NCBI GenBank assembly: GCA_947587605.1
Contig: CANPYB010000002.1
Coordinates: forward strand, 1-43,127
DNA: 43,127 nucleotides
Direction: 5' to 3'
Origin: Candidatus Gastranaerophilales bacterium
GTDB lineage: Bacteria > Cyanobacteriota > Vampirovibrionia > Gastranaerophilales > Gastranaerophilaceae
The position numbers and the translations under genes were made by a program. Below are positions 17,577 through 27,787 of the stretch, piece by piece (the stretch's first letter is position 1; the number at the start of each line of letters is the position of its first letter). A model generated the notes under the pieces. That model was not told the origin of the DNA, did not search any database, and saw nothing but the letters and a program-made list of their open reading frames with translations.

Positions 17577-17843
17577 CTACATCTTAATATTAAATGTAGA
17601 TGTCGGCTGTCCCTCGCGCATTACCTGTCCGAGTGCATATATTTGTGCATTATAATTGTTAATTTCCCTTGCTATTTCTCCCGAGAAAACTTTATCATTT
17701 TCCTCAAGGTAATTTAAAAACGGATTTACGGAAATATTTTCAATTTCCTCTTTAACTACTTTCTGGACTTCCTGTATGGTTTTTTTCGGGATTGCGATAT
17801 TAATTCCGAAAGGGTTATTTGATATAAAGTTATTATTAGTCAT
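17577..17843 (-). CDS. Small hypothetical protein
   Basis: 88-aa ORF, SD aagga before ATG. Confidence 0.6.
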   Translation of the reverse strand: MTNNNFISNNPFGINIAIPKKTIQEVQKVVKEEIENISVNPFLNYLEENDKVFSGEIAREINNYNAQIYALGQVMREGQPTSTFNIKM

Positions 17844-18071
17844 ATATGTATTTCCTTAAAAAGTATATCGGCAGAATGCTGATAAAACTTTAATAATTTT
17901 TTTTGATATGTAAAGAAAAAATACAATATTGTTACAATTCGAATAATGTTTTGCTACAATGGTAAACGGTATGTCAATGACTTAAAGGAATTGGTAATTT
18001 AAAAAGTTATTTAACGAGCATGGCAAAAAAAAATTTTACCGATTTTAAGATTAGGGAAAAGACTCAAATAT

Positions 18072-19712
18072 ATGATACAAGCAATAAAACAGCCGACAAT
18101 AGAAGTTAAAAATAATATACCAAAAAAAGAACAATCATTTAAAGGTCCTGTTATCGGAATTTTGAGAGGTATAAATCAAAGTCCGGCTTTAGGAGCGAGT
18201 GTTGTTGATTTATGTTCTATGGTTATTCCGAGAACAGTGATTGAATTCAAAAACAGAGGTACACAATCCGGAATAGAAGCTGCTTTCAGAGAGGGCGCCA
18301 GCTGTTTGATTGATGCTTGTGTCGGTTTAATCGGACTTGCCGCAGGCTGTTTAATTTCAGGTAAATTTAACCGAGTTAACGGTATAAAAGCTCAGAATAT
18401 TTTTGCTAATGCCGATACAATTAAAAATATGTCAGAACTTTGGAAACAATCCGGTGGGTCTTCCGACAAATTTTTCACGGCTTTTTTGGAAAATATTAAA
18501 GGTTTAAACGGTGAAAGTTGGAAAACAATTTCTGCGGAATCAAAAGAGGCAATAAAAAATAACCTTGTTAAACTTGCAGAAAAAACGGCTGAATTGGGTT
18601 CTTCAAACGGAAATGCCCAAAAGCAGCTGTTTAAAGAAGTTAAAAATTTAAAACAATTAATTAATGCTCAAATTATTAAAGACACGGGTGCTCAAGCCGC
18701 ATTTAAACTCAGTCCCGTTAAAGACGAGGCTCAAAATGTTTTAAGTAAAGGTATTAGTGCAGGTCTTGGGGAGCTTATAGATAATGCCGTTTCACTTTCT
18801 AACTCATTTAAAAATAAAACAGCAGAAAAATTACCGGATTTCGTAAAAGCTCTGTCCCGAAATAAGAAAATTACTACTGTTTTAGGTGTTGGAATTAGTG
18901 CATTAATGTGTATGTGTATTCAGCCGTTAAACAGATATTTAACAAAAAAACGTACCGGGCAGGACGGATTTGTTGGTGTTGAAAATAAAAAAGCTAATAA
19001 ATCAAAAGGCTTTAAAATGTTGAAAACGGCACTGGGTATTGCATTCCCAATGTTTGCCATAAGCACTATAGGAAATCCGAAATCGTTATTATCTAATTTG
19101 CAATTTAACAGTAAAATCCCCTCAATTAACCAATATAAGTTAATATACGGGCTTACTATCGGCTCAAGATTTTTAGCTGCAAGAGATCAAAATGAATTAA
19201 GAGAGGGAGTTATAAAAGATACTCTCGGTTTTACCAACTGGCTCATTTTGGGCGGTGTGGTTTCAAAACTGTTTGCAAGAGGCATAGGCGGTAAAGATTT
19301 AATTAATAATCCAGTTGCACAAACAGGTAAAAAAGGATTAAAATATGCGTGGGATTGGCTCACTAAGGCTTCAGTTAAATCTTATGATGAGGTGCTTATG
19401 CCCGCTGCTAAAAATATTGTTGAAAACGGCAAAATGATGAAATTTGCTGATTTATTTAAAATTGCTGATAAGGATGTTAAAACAAAAATATTTAAAATTG
19501 CAGGTTCACAAATCGCAGGTTACTTATATTCGGGGCTTGTTTTAGGTATTGGTATTTCTAAATTAAACATATTTATTACCAAACAAGTTGAAGCCAGAAG
19601 AAAAGAGGGTAAAAAAATGGCGGATAAAGTGAATGGTAATGAGAAACTTGATATTGAGTATCTTGCTCAAATGCAGAATAAGTTGAGCTCTGTGTTTAAA
19701 GAGTTTAAATAA
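18072..19712 (+). CDS. Hypothetical membrane protein (N-terminal SFKG motif)
   Basis: 546-aa ORF with several hydrophobic segments (LIGLAAGCLISG, VLGVGISALMCMCIQ, YLYSGLVLGIGISKL). Confidence 0.8.
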   Translation: MIQAIKQPTIEVKNNIPKKEQSFKGPVIGILRGINQSPALGASVVDLCSMVIPRTVIEFKNRGTQSGIEAAFREGASCLIDACVGLIGLAAGCLISGKFNRVNGIKAQNIFANADTIKNMSELWKQSGGSSDKFFTAFLENIKGLNGESWKTISAESKEAIKNNLVKLAEKTAELGSSNGNAQKQLFKEVKNLKQLINAQIIKDTGAQAAFKLSPVKDEAQNVLSKGISAGLGELIDNAVSLSNSFKNKTAEKLPDFVKALSRNKKITTVLGVGISALMCMCIQPLNRYLTKKRTGQDGFVGVENKKANKSKGFKMLKTALGIAFPMFAISTIGNPKSLLSNLQFNSKIPSINQYKLIYGLTIGSRFLAARDQNELREGVIKDTLGFTNWLILGGVVSKLFARGIGGKDLINNPVAQTGKKGLKYAWDWLTKASVKSYDEVLMPAAKNIVENGKMMKFADLFKIADKDVKTKIFKIAGSQIAGYLYSGLVLGIGISKLNIFITKQVEARRKEGKKMADKVNGNEKLDIEYLAQMQNKLSSVFKEFK

Positions 19713-19770
19713 TTAATTTGACGCGTTTACTTTTCAAATGTTAGAATATGTCCATAAAAAAAGAGAAAAT

Positions 19771-20988
19771 ATGTCAATTTTTTTGGATAAAGAATTTAAT
19801 GATTTGTTAAGTGAAAATTATAAATCGGCTATTATGCTTGCGGCAAAAGCTGCGGATGATTTTGGCATTCAAATATTTTTAATCGGCGGCATTGTTCGTG
19901 ATTTAATTCTTAAAAATCCAATTAAAGATATAGATATAGCTGTTCAAGGCGATGCGGTTGAATTTGCGGATTTTCTTGCAAACAAATTTTCCTCTAAAAT
20001 TATTGCGGTTCAAGAAAATTTGAGAACGGCAAAAGTAGAATTTCCGTTAGGAGTTATTATTGATTTTGCTTCCACACGGCAAGAAAAATATGAAAAATCG
20101 GGAGTTCTGCCTATTGCATATAATTTTGGCTGTTGTCTTGAAGAAGATATAAAAAGGCGCGATTTTACAATTAATACTCTTGCTTTGGGATTAAATAAAT
20201 CTCAAAGATTTGAACTTATTGATTTTTGCGGCGGTTATGATGATATTATTAAGAAAAAAATAAGAATTTTGCATAATAAAAGTTTTATTGATGACCCGTC
20301 AAGAATTGTAAGGGCTTTAAAATTTAAAATCCGATTTAATTTTGATATTGATAATAATACTTATAACCTTATGCAAAATTATCTTTCGGATGTTGATAAA
20401 TCAATGCCTCTTGAGCGAATAAAAAATGAACTGTATCAGTATTTTAATATTGAAGATAAAAAAGTATATTCATATTTAATTGATACAAATGCGTATAAGT
20501 TAATATGTGATAATCCGTTGGTGAATGCGGATTTTGAAAGACTAAAAGCGGATTTTATAATAAATCTTTTTAGTAAAGATGATTTATGGATTATTTATTT
20601 GTCTTTACTTTTGGTTAATTCAAATTATTCTGTTGCGCGGCTTAATATATCCTCATTTGAGCAAAAAGTTATTAATGAAGTAAGAAATTTAATTATAAAT
20701 AAGCCTAACGGTAATAATTTTGATATTTATAATTCTTTTTCAAAGGTAAACAAACTTTCTCTTGTTGTTTATTTTTTAATTACGGGAGATAAAGATATTG
20801 AAAAATATGTAACCGAATTAAAGGAAATTAAAGTTTTAACAACAGGAAATGACCTTATAGCACTTGGATTTACTCCGTCAGAAAAATTCAGCGGGTATTT
20901 TGAGAAAATTTTAAAAGAAAAATTAAAAGGTAAATTAAAAACTAAAGCTGAGGAAATAGAGTTTATAAAAAAAGAAGAAAAGAAATAA
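19771..20988 (+). CDS. tRNA nucleotidyltransferase / poly(A) polymerase family (CCA-adding type)
   Basis: IFLIGGIVRDLILKNPIKDIDIAVQGDAVEFADFLA, EDIKRRDFTINTLALGL, DDPSRIVRALKFKIRFNF; ATG at 19738 also possible. Confidence 0.9.
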   Translation: MSIFLDKEFNDLLSENYKSAIMLAAKAADDFGIQIFLIGGIVRDLILKNPIKDIDIAVQGDAVEFADFLANKFSSKIIAVQENLRTAKVEFPLGVIIDFASTRQEKYEKSGVLPIAYNFGCCLEEDIKRRDFTINTLALGLNKSQRFELIDFCGGYDDIIKKKIRILHNKSFIDDPSRIVRALKFKIRFNFDIDNNTYNLMQNYLSDVDKSMPLERIKNELYQYFNIEDKKVYSYLIDTNAYKLICDNPLVNADFERLKADFIINLFSKDDLWIIYLSLLLVNSNYSVARLNISSFEQKVINEVRNLIINKPNGNNFDIYNSFSKVNKLSLVVYFLITGDKDIEKYVTELKEIKVLTTGNDLIALGFTPSEKFSGYFEKILKEKLKGKLKTKAEEIEFIKKEEKK

Positions 20989-21008
20989 TCTTTTCTTCTT
21001 TTTATTTT
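20967..21008. terminator. Convergent bidirectional terminator
   Basis: AAAAAAAGAAGAAAAGA-AATAA-TCTTTTCTTCTTTTT between converging genes. Confidence 0.7.
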
Positions 21009-21022
21009 AATTATTTTAGTTT

Positions 21023-22294
21023 TTAAACACCTACAGCTAAACTTGCGGCTTGTTCTTTAAGCAATTGAGCTTTATCGGTATGTTCCCACGGTACATCAAA
21101 ATCGGTTCTTCCGAGGTGTCCGTATGCTGCAAGTCTTTGATAGAATTTACCGCCGTTTTTCTTAGGCAGGTTTCTTAAATCAAATTTATTAATAATTGCT
21201 ATAGGTCTTAAATCAAAGTTCTTTTGAATTAACATCATGATATCGTCATCAGCGATTTTACCCGTTCCGAAAGTTTCAACATATATAGAAACAGGTTCTG
21301 CAACACCGATTGCATAAGCGAGTTCTATTTCGCATTTATCAGCTAATCCTGCAGCAACAATGTTCTTAGCTACATATCTTGCCGCATAAGCTGCGCTTCT
21401 GTCCACTTTAGTCGGGTCTTTACCTGAGAATGCACCGCCGCCGTGTCTTGAATAACCGCCGTATGTATCTACTATAATTTTTCTGCCTGTTAACCCTGCG
21501 TCACCCTGCGGCCCGCCTATTACAAATCTTCCCGACGGATTAATTAAATATTTTGTAGAACTGTCGGGCTTTAATTCTTCTTTTGCAAATACATAATTTA
21601 TTACATGTTCAATGACGTCGTTTTTAATGATTTCTTGAATTTTAGCATTATCTGTAATCCCGTTTATTTCTTCGTCATGTTGAGTTGAAATAACAACGGT
21701 ATCAATTCTGACGGGTTTATCATTTTCATATTCAACCGTAACTTGTGATTTACCGTCGGGTCTTAAATAAGGAATAATCCCTTGTTTTCTTGCCTGTGCA
21801 AGTCTGTATGAAAGTTTATGTGCAAGGCTGATTGGAAGCGGCATAAGCTCGGGAGTTTCATTGCAGGCAAAACCGAACATAATACCCTGGTCGCCTGCGC
21901 CAAGATTATTTGTTTCGTCGCTTGATACTGCCGCATTATTATCTCTTGTTTCATACGCTTTATTAACCCCGCCGGCTATATCGGTTGATTGTTCATCTAT
22001 ACTTGTTAAAACGGCGCATGTTTTGCTGTCAAACCCGCCTGAGGATTTCCCTGTGTAACCGATATTTTCTATTGTTGACCTTACAACATGAGCAATATCA
22101 ACATAGCATGACGATGTAATTTCACCTGAAACCAGAACCATACCTGTTGTTACGGAGGTTTCAGCTGCTACTCTTGATTTTGAATCTTTTGTAAGAAATT
22201 CATCCAAAATTGCGTCCGATATTTGGTCGCAAACCTTATCGGGATGCCCTTCCGTTACTGATTCTGATGTAAATAGGTATTTTTTTGAACTCAT
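21023..22294 (-). CDS. metK: S-adenosylmethionine synthetase
   Basis: [83 protein letters not shown]. Confidence 0.98.
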   Translation of the reverse strand: MSSKKYLFTSESVTEGHPDKVCDQISDAILDEFLTKDSKSRVAAETSVTTGMVLVSGEITSSCYVDIAHVVRSTIENIGYTGKSSGGFDSKTCAVLTSIDEQSTDIAGGVNKAYETRDNNAAVSSDETNNLGAGDQGIMFGFACNETPELMPLPISLAHKLSYRLAQARKQGIIPYLRPDGKSQVTVEYENDKPVRIDTVVISTQHDEEINGITDNAKIQEIIKNDVIEHVINYVFAKEELKPDSSTKYLINPSGRFVIGGPQGDAGLTGRKIIVDTYGGYSRHGGGAFSGKDPTKVDRSAAYAARYVAKNIVAAGLADKCEIELAYAIGVAEPVSIYVETFGTGKIADDDIMMLIQKNFDLRPIAIINKFDLRNLPKKNGGKFYQRLAAYGHLGRTDFDVPWEHTDKAQLLKEQAASLAVGV

Positions 22295-22369
22295 TTTAGC
22301 TCTCTTTCTTGGATTTTTCTAACCTTTTTGATAATTTTACCCTTAAAATAATTTTAAATCAAATAAATA

Positions 22370-22396
22370 AAAAAACCGCTTTTAGCGGTTTTTTTA
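22370..22396 (-). terminator. Intrinsic terminator of rpsO
   Basis: AAAAAAACCGC-TTTTA-GCGGTTTTTTT. Confidence 0.8.
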
Positions 22397-22397
22397 T

Positions 22398-22673
22398 TTA
22401 TTTTGTTTCTCTTATTTTTAATGCTTTTATCAATTTTCTGTAATCATCAAGATTTTTATCTTTTAAGTAGGATAACAGTCTTTTTCTTCTTCCTACCATC
22501 ATTAAAAGACCTCTTCTTCCTTGATAATCCTTTTGATTTGTTTTTAAGTGTTCTGTTAATTCTGTTATTTTTTCTGTCAGTAAAGCGATTTGGGTTTCAA
22601 CGCTTCCTGTATCCTTTGCATTTTTACCGTATTTTTCAATAATTTCGGACTTGTTTTTTAAGTTAATTGCCAT
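22398..22673 (-). CDS. rpsO: 30S ribosomal protein S15
   Basis: [54 protein letters not shown]; start set at MAINLKN. Confidence 0.96.
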   Translation of the reverse strand: MAINLKNKSEIIEKYGKNAKDTGSVETQIALLTEKITELTEHLKTNQKDYQGRRGLLMMVGRRKRLLSYLKDKNLDDYRKLIKALKIRETK

Positions 22674-22763
22674 TCTCTTTTCCTTTTTTATTTTGTGACT
22701 TGGTGGTGGGTAAGTCTTGAATATAATATTAATAAGAAGAAAATAATATTTCAAGTACCATGC

Positions 22764-23999
22764 TTAATTTTTATTAAATTGTTTAAAGAATTCTTTTAAA
22801 AATTCGTAGCCTTTTAAATAAGTTACATAATCAATTTGTTCATTTGCGGAGTGCATATTATAGACATTTGCCATGCCGATTAATACCGGTTTAAAAGTAT
22901 TTCCGAATTTATTTTTATTGTTTGCATAAATATGAGTTTCGGCTCCTGCGTGGAATGATGAAATATCAAGCTGCATATTTAAAGTTTCGCCTGTTTTTTT
23001 TGCGGTATTAACTAATGTTTCATCATTACTTTTTTCAAACGGGGGCAGATGTTCGGAGGTTTCTGCATCTGCTTTTGCTAAACCCGAATATTTTTTATTA
23101 AAATTATTAACAATTTCTTTTATTTCGTTAATAAGATTATTTTCAAACTCTCTGCTTGAACTTCTTATTGAATAAGCTGCACCTGCTTTAGTGTTAATAA
23201 CATTTGTTACCGCTTTTTCAATGACGGTATCAAGATATTTATTACTCGATATATCAGAATGTTTAATACTATCAACAGCTGTTTCAATACCTCCGCCGAT
23301 TATTACGCCGAGATTAATTGAAGTAATAACACCGAATTCATCTTTTTTGTATACTCCCTGCGGAATATCGTTAACGAGCTCGGCTAATAGTTTAGCGGCA
23401 TTTAGTCTTGTTTTATCGTCAATATCTATACCCGAGTGTCCGCCCTTTAGTGCCGCAACATTCACAACAAGTTTAGTATAACTTGCGCCAGAAATTTGAA
23501 CCTGCCCTAATTTATCGGCATCCAAAACAAGTACATGCTCTGACTCAATTGTATTTAATTCGGCGTTATGAATACCTGTCATATTTTGTTCTTCATCGCG
23601 GGTGAACATAATTTCAAGTCCGCCATGTTTAAGTTCTTTATTATTTTTAAGCTCAATTGCAAGCAATATAGCGGCAGCAACTCCCGCTTTATCGTCTGCG
23701 CCTAAAGTTCTTGTTTTATCCGTTTCAATGATATTTCCGTTAAGTTTTATATTTATCGGAGAGTCATCACCTACCACATCCATGTGTGCGCTTAAAAGCA
23801 GAGGTTTTTTACTTGTATCGGTTGCTTCAACTTTAGCTCTGACATTTTCATATTTATCAAGCCATGCCGTTATTCCGTTTTCTTTAAATATTGATAAAAT
23901 TTTCTCTGTTACTTTCTGCTCTTTTAAAGACGGTGACGGGATTTGCGCCAGAGTACAGAATATATCAATTAATTTATGTTCTTTTCTTAAATTATCCAT
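22764..23999 (-). CDS. M20 family peptidase (tripeptidase/PepT-like)
   Basis: LLSAHMDVVGDD, GADDKAGVAAAI, TRDEEQNMTGIHN, GGHSGIDID; SD gaggagaa before ATG 23999. Confidence 0.9.
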   Translation of the reverse strand: MDNLRKEHKLIDIFCTLAQIPSPSLKEQKVTEKILSIFKENGITAWLDKYENVRAKVEATDTSKKPLLLSAHMDVVGDDSPINIKLNGNIIETDKTRTLGADDKAGVAAAILLAIELKNNKELKHGGLEIMFTRDEEQNMTGIHNAELNTIESEHVLVLDADKLGQVQISGASYTKLVVNVAALKGGHSGIDIDDKTRLNAAKLLAELVNDIPQGVYKKDEFGVITSINLGVIIGGGIETAVDSIKHSDISSNKYLDTVIEKAVTNVINTKAGAAYSIRSSSREFENNLINEIKEIVNNFNKKYSGLAKADAETSEHLPPFEKSNDETLVNTAKKTGETLNMQLDISSFHAGAETHIYANNKNKFGNTFKPVLIGMANVYNMHSANEQIDYVTYLKGYEFLKEFFKQFNKN

Positions 24000-24058
24000 A
24001 ATTTTCTCCTCTTTTAATATTTTAATTAATAGTATATAATATATATAGGAGAAAAGAT

Positions 24059-24247
24059 ATGGCAAAAGTGTTACTTTCAATACCTGATAAATTTTTAAAC
24101 AAGATAGATGAAGTTGCCGAAAATGAGCAGCGTTCGCGCAGTGAACTTATCCGTGAGGCGCTCAGAACTTACATGCGTAAAAATGTTAAGTTTGATATTA
24201 ATAAAACTTCATCTGACGCAAAACTGCTTGAAGAACTTTTAGATTAG
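24059..24247 (+). CDS. Ribbon-helix-helix (CopG-type) DNA-binding protein
   Basis: MAKVLLSIPDKFLNKIDEVAENEQRSRSELIREALRTYM; SD ggag. Confidence 0.85.
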   Translation: MAKVLLSIPDKFLNKIDEVAENEQRSRSELIREALRTYMRKNVKFDINKTSSDAKLLEELLD

Positions 24248-24366
24248 AATTCAAATCTTAAAATTTTCAGTATGTATCATGGTAAAGGTTGAAATTTTAT
24301 TTTTACGTAATAAAATTTTAATAACACAATTCAAAACCGTGATAAATAATCACTGAGGATTTATAC

Positions 24367-24954
24367 ATGGCTCGAAAAGTAATAATAAGTATAATATTTG
24401 CATTAATTGCAATGATTAATATCCCCCAACAATCAATAGCAGATGCTGTTTCAACACTTACAATCAAGGAATTAATCGTAAAACATTCAAATGAAATGGG
24501 GATTGATCCTGCTATTGCATTAAGCATAGCAAAGGCAGAATCGGGATTTTGCCACGATAAAAAAAGCAGATACGGTGCTGTCGGGGTATTCCAATTAATG
24601 CCGAATACCGCTAAAAGAATGGGATATAACCCTTATCATGTTCAAGAAAACATAAAAGGCGGAATAGCATATTATAAAATGATGTATAAAATGTTCGGGT
24701 CAATGGAGCTGGCTTTAGCTGCTTATAATGCAGGCCCCGGAAATGTTAAGAAGTATAATGGTGTTCCTCCGTTTGCGGAAACACGAAAATTTGTTGCTTC
24801 AATTATGAAAAATTATAAACATTTGAAAGTTAATCCCGACCCTGCCATAGCTTCAGCTAAGAATTCAATGCAAAAAATTAACTTTACGGAAGAAGATTTC
24901 AGACGCGAACAAGAAGCAATATTATACGAATATTTAGCAAGTCAAGGAATTTAA
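24367..24954 (+). CDS. Lytic transglycosylase (SLT domain)
   Basis: GIDPAIALSIAKAESGF...GAVGVFQLMPNTAKRMG...GGIAYYKMMY...LALAAYNAGPGNVKKYNGVPPF. Confidence 0.92.
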   Translation: MARKVIISIIFALIAMINIPQQSIADAVSTLTIKELIVKHSNEMGIDPAIALSIAKAESGFCHDKKSRYGAVGVFQLMPNTAKRMGYNPYHVQENIKGGIAYYKMMYKMFGSMELALAAYNAGPGNVKKYNGVPPFAETRKFVASIMKNYKHLKVNPDPAIASAKNSMQKINFTEEDFRREQEAILYEYLASQGI

Positions 24955-24960
24955 GAAGAG

Positions 24961-25641
24961 ATGTTTCAAGAGATAAAGACGCACGAAATAACCACCGACG
25001 TAGTCATTTTTACAATAAAAGATAATAAGTTACAGGTATTACTGGTAAAACGTGCGAATGAACCGTTTAAGGGCAGATGGGCAATCCCGGGCGGTTTTAT
25101 CAGATTATCCGAAAACTTAGACGCAGCTGCATTAAGAATATTAAAAGAGAAAACTAATGTTGATAATATTTATCTTGAACAGCTCTATACCTTTGGCGAC
25201 CCTTTAAGATACCCCGGTTCCAGGGTTATTACCTGCGCTTATTTTGCGTTGATTAGAAGCGATGATATAAAATTATCTTTTGATAATTCTCAAGGTATTA
25301 CGGAAGTTCAATGGCATGAAGTCTATAATCTTCCGAGCTTGGCTTATGACCATAAAGAAATTATTGAGTATTCAATAAAAAGAATGCGCGAGCGTTTGGA
25401 ATTCTGCCCGATAGCATTTCAGCTTTTACCCGAAAAATTCACTTTAACGGAATTGCAAAAATCCTATGAATTAATACTTGATATGAAACTTGATAAAAGA
25501 AATTTCAGAAAAAAAGTATTAACAGGCGCAGTTTTAAAAGAATTAAACGAATATACAAAAATAGGCTCAAAACGTCCTGCAAGATTGTATTCTTTTGATA
25601 ATATAACTTTAAATTCCAAAAGAGGACATTTCTTCTCATAA
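24961..25641 (+). CDS. Nudix-domain / winged-helix regulator (NrtR-like)
   Basis: EITTDVVIFTIKDNKLQVLLVKRANEPFKGRWAIPGGFIRLSENLDAAALRILKEKTNV plus C-terminal FTLTELQKSYELILDMKLDKRNFRKKV HTH. Confidence 0.85.
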   Translation: MFQEIKTHEITTDVVIFTIKDNKLQVLLVKRANEPFKGRWAIPGGFIRLSENLDAAALRILKEKTNVDNIYLEQLYTFGDPLRYPGSRVITCAYFALIRSDDIKLSFDNSQGITEVQWHEVYNLPSLAYDHKEIIEYSIKRMRERLEFCPIAFQLLPEKFTLTELQKSYELILDMKLDKRNFRKKVLTGAVLKELNEYTKIGSKRPARLYSFDNITLNSKRGHFFS

Positions 25642-25786
25642 GAATGAGTGTAAAAAACGGATTTGTAAAACTTTTTTTATATTTTAAGATTTTAATTAAA
25701 ATTTGTGATAAATTTGAATTGTAGATGAGATTAATATAAATTAATCCCCAAACAGTTTATGATTTAGAGTCAAGGAGATTTTTGGT

Positions 25787-26356
25787 ATGCCCGAATATTT
25801 GAGCAAAGAAGAAATACGTAAATGGAGAAGCTCATTAGAAAAAATTACGCTGGAAGAATATGCGGCAAGATTAGGGAAAGTAATACAAGAAGAAAAACAT
25901 GATGACAGCCTTGTGGATAGTGTAATGTTCAGATCATTAAATTCAATGTCGGTTGAAAGTTATATTCCAAGAACCGAAAAAATACAAACACTGGCTATAA
26001 AATCATTTAATAAAGAAAAAGAATTAACAGAGAAAAAAGAAGTAAAACCTGCAGTAAAAAAATCTCAACAAGAGAAAAAACCTGCGGTATCTGCTAAAAA
26101 GGAAGCAGTTAAACAACAGGTTGTTAAAAGCAGTGATATAAATTATTCATTTAAAAAACCTTTGACCGCACGTGAACAATTAGTTTTTGACCATTTTCTT
26201 GAAAACGTAAACACTATTGTTTATGCAAGAGATTTGGCGAAAATACTTGATTTGCCGAGAGATTATGTATATAAATATATAAAAAATCTCAGAAGCAAAT
26301 TAAATGAAGATATACTTCAAAACGCGGATAACGGCGGATATTTATTGAAAGTATAA
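25787..26356 (+). CDS. Protein with C-terminal winged-helix (response-regulator output-like) domain
   Basis: LTAREQLVFDHFLENVNTIVYARDLAKILDLPRDYVYKYIKNLRSKLNEDILQNADNGGYLLKV; SD aaggag. Confidence 0.75.
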   Translation: MPEYLSKEEIRKWRSSLEKITLEEYAARLGKVIQEEKHDDSLVDSVMFRSLNSMSVESYIPRTEKIQTLAIKSFNKEKELTEKKEVKPAVKKSQQEKKPAVSAKKEAVKQQVVKSSDINYSFKKPLTAREQLVFDHFLENVNTIVYARDLAKILDLPRDYVYKYIKNLRSKLNEDILQNADNGGYLLKV

Positions 26357-26364
26357 TCAATGCG

Positions 26365-27495
26365 ATGAAAAAAGAACATCCGATTAAAGTTGCATTCCCT
26401 CACATGGGTAATGTATATATAGCGTGGGCATCTGCATTGAAAAAACTCGGTGTAGAGCCTTTTATACCGCCTTATACAAGCAAAAAAACCTTGGAGCTTG
26501 CAACAAAATACAGTCCCGATTCTATTTGCCTGCCGTATAAGTTAATACTCGGTAATTTCTTGCAGGCATTGGAAAAGGATGTTGACTATGTGGCGATGAT
26601 ATCTTCCCCCGGTATTTGCAGGCTTGGAGAGTACGGACAAAGCATTAGAAATGTTTTAAAAGATTTGGGCTACGGCTCAAAATATATAGAACTGCAATTA
26701 TATGACGGTTTCAAGGGAATGTATAATTTTTTAATTAATTTAACGGGAATTAAAAATCCTATAATTTTAATTAAAGCAATAAATATTGCCGTCAGAAAAA
26801 TGTTCGTTTTAGACAGAATTGAAAATTTATTTTCTTATTACCGTGCAAGAGAAAAAGAATTTGGCACGGCTGAAAAATACTATAATAACGCTCTTGCCAT
26901 AATTTTAGACGCGCAAAATGTTAAAGAGTTGAAAAAAGCCGAAAAAGAAGCAGCAGCACTTATTAAACAAACTCCTATTGATTTAACGAGAGAAATTGTT
27001 AATGTTGATATAACAGGTGAGATTTTCCTTGTTCAAGATACCTTTTCAAATCAAAATATAGAAAAAGAACTCGGAAAGTTAGGGGTACAAACACGAAGAA
27101 GTTTAACGGTTTCGGGGTTTTTAAAAGATGCAATAATTCCCAAATGGTTTAAAAAAGGAGAAACTCATTTAGAGCGTGCGTTTAGAATGGCAAAACCATA
27201 TTTAAGCCGTGATATTGGCGGTGACGCATTAGAATCGGTTAGCGATGTTGCGTATGCAAATGAACGCGGTGTGGACGGCATTATACACATAAGTCCTTTT
27301 ACCTGTATGCCCGAGATTATGTCTCAAAATATATTCCCCGCTATGCGGGAAAATTGCGACATCCCCATTTTAACCCTTATAATGGACGAACAATCAGGCA
27401 GAGCAGGTTATATTACGCGTCTTGAAGCATTTGTGGACTTAATTAAGCGTAAAAAATTTATAAAAAATAAACAAAATAAATTACAAAACGTATAA
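26365..27495 (+). CDS. 2-hydroxyacyl-CoA dehydratase-type (HgdB/DUF2229-like) protein
   Basis: KVAFPHMGNVYIAWASALKKLGVEPFIPPYTSKKTLELATKYSPDSICLPYKLILGNF, GICRLGEYGQSI, HISPFTCMPEIMSQNI, ILTLIMDEQSGRAGYITRLEAFVDLI. Confidence 0.82.
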   Translation: MKKEHPIKVAFPHMGNVYIAWASALKKLGVEPFIPPYTSKKTLELATKYSPDSICLPYKLILGNFLQALEKDVDYVAMISSPGICRLGEYGQSIRNVLKDLGYGSKYIELQLYDGFKGMYNFLINLTGIKNPIILIKAINIAVRKMFVLDRIENLFSYYRAREKEFGTAEKYYNNALAIILDAQNVKELKKAEKEAAALIKQTPIDLTREIVNVDITGEIFLVQDTFSNQNIEKELGKLGVQTRRSLTVSGFLKDAIIPKWFKKGETHLERAFRMAKPYLSRDIGGDALESVSDVAYANERGVDGIIHISPFTCMPEIMSQNIFPAMRENCDIPILTLIMDEQSGRAGYITRLEAFVDLIKRKKFIKNKQNKLQNV

Positions 27496-27717
27496 TATTA
27501 AGTTTTGTAAAGCAAAGAAACCCAATTAAATTAAGGTTTTTGAGATTTTTATATATTTTTTTATTTTTATATAGCAATTATTTAATTTGTATATACTTTA
27601 TATATATGTAGATGATAAACACAGGATATTAAGAGAACCTAAAAATAAATTTTATATTCATACTTACCTTACTTACTACCTTTACTAACACACGAGGAAA
27701 TTGAAAAAGATTTCAGA

Positions 27718-27743
27718 GGAACAATTTTTGTTCCTTTTTTTTT
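27718..27743 (+). terminator. Terminator-like hairpin in the pckA leader
   Basis: GGAACA-ATTTT-TGTTCC followed by T9, 45 nt before the pckA ATG. Confidence 0.7.
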
Positions 27744-27787
27744 GTGCTATTCTAAATAGTATAAATTTTAAAAGGAGGAACATTAGC

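Noticed and set aside
14941-18030. Poly-A/T runs of about 9 (around 14925 and 18007)
   Set aside because: Intergenic and expected in an AT-rich genome; not comparable with the G/C tracts inside genes
22295-22397. Possible SAM riboswitch before metK
   Set aside because: Only ~100 nt, taken up by the rpsO terminator; no K-turn or SAM aptamer pattern seen
22674-22754. N-terminal extension of rpsO
   Set aside because: S15 homology starts at MAINLKN with its own SD; upstream residues are leader
24059-24954. Toxin-antitoxin module at the RHH gene
   Set aside because: Next gene is a lytic transglycosylase, not a toxin; no small toxin-like ORF adjacent
27701-27787. N-terminal extension of pckA (MKKISEEQFLFLFF...)
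   Set aside because: Runs through a terminator hairpin and T9; the real start is ATG 27788 with AGGAGG
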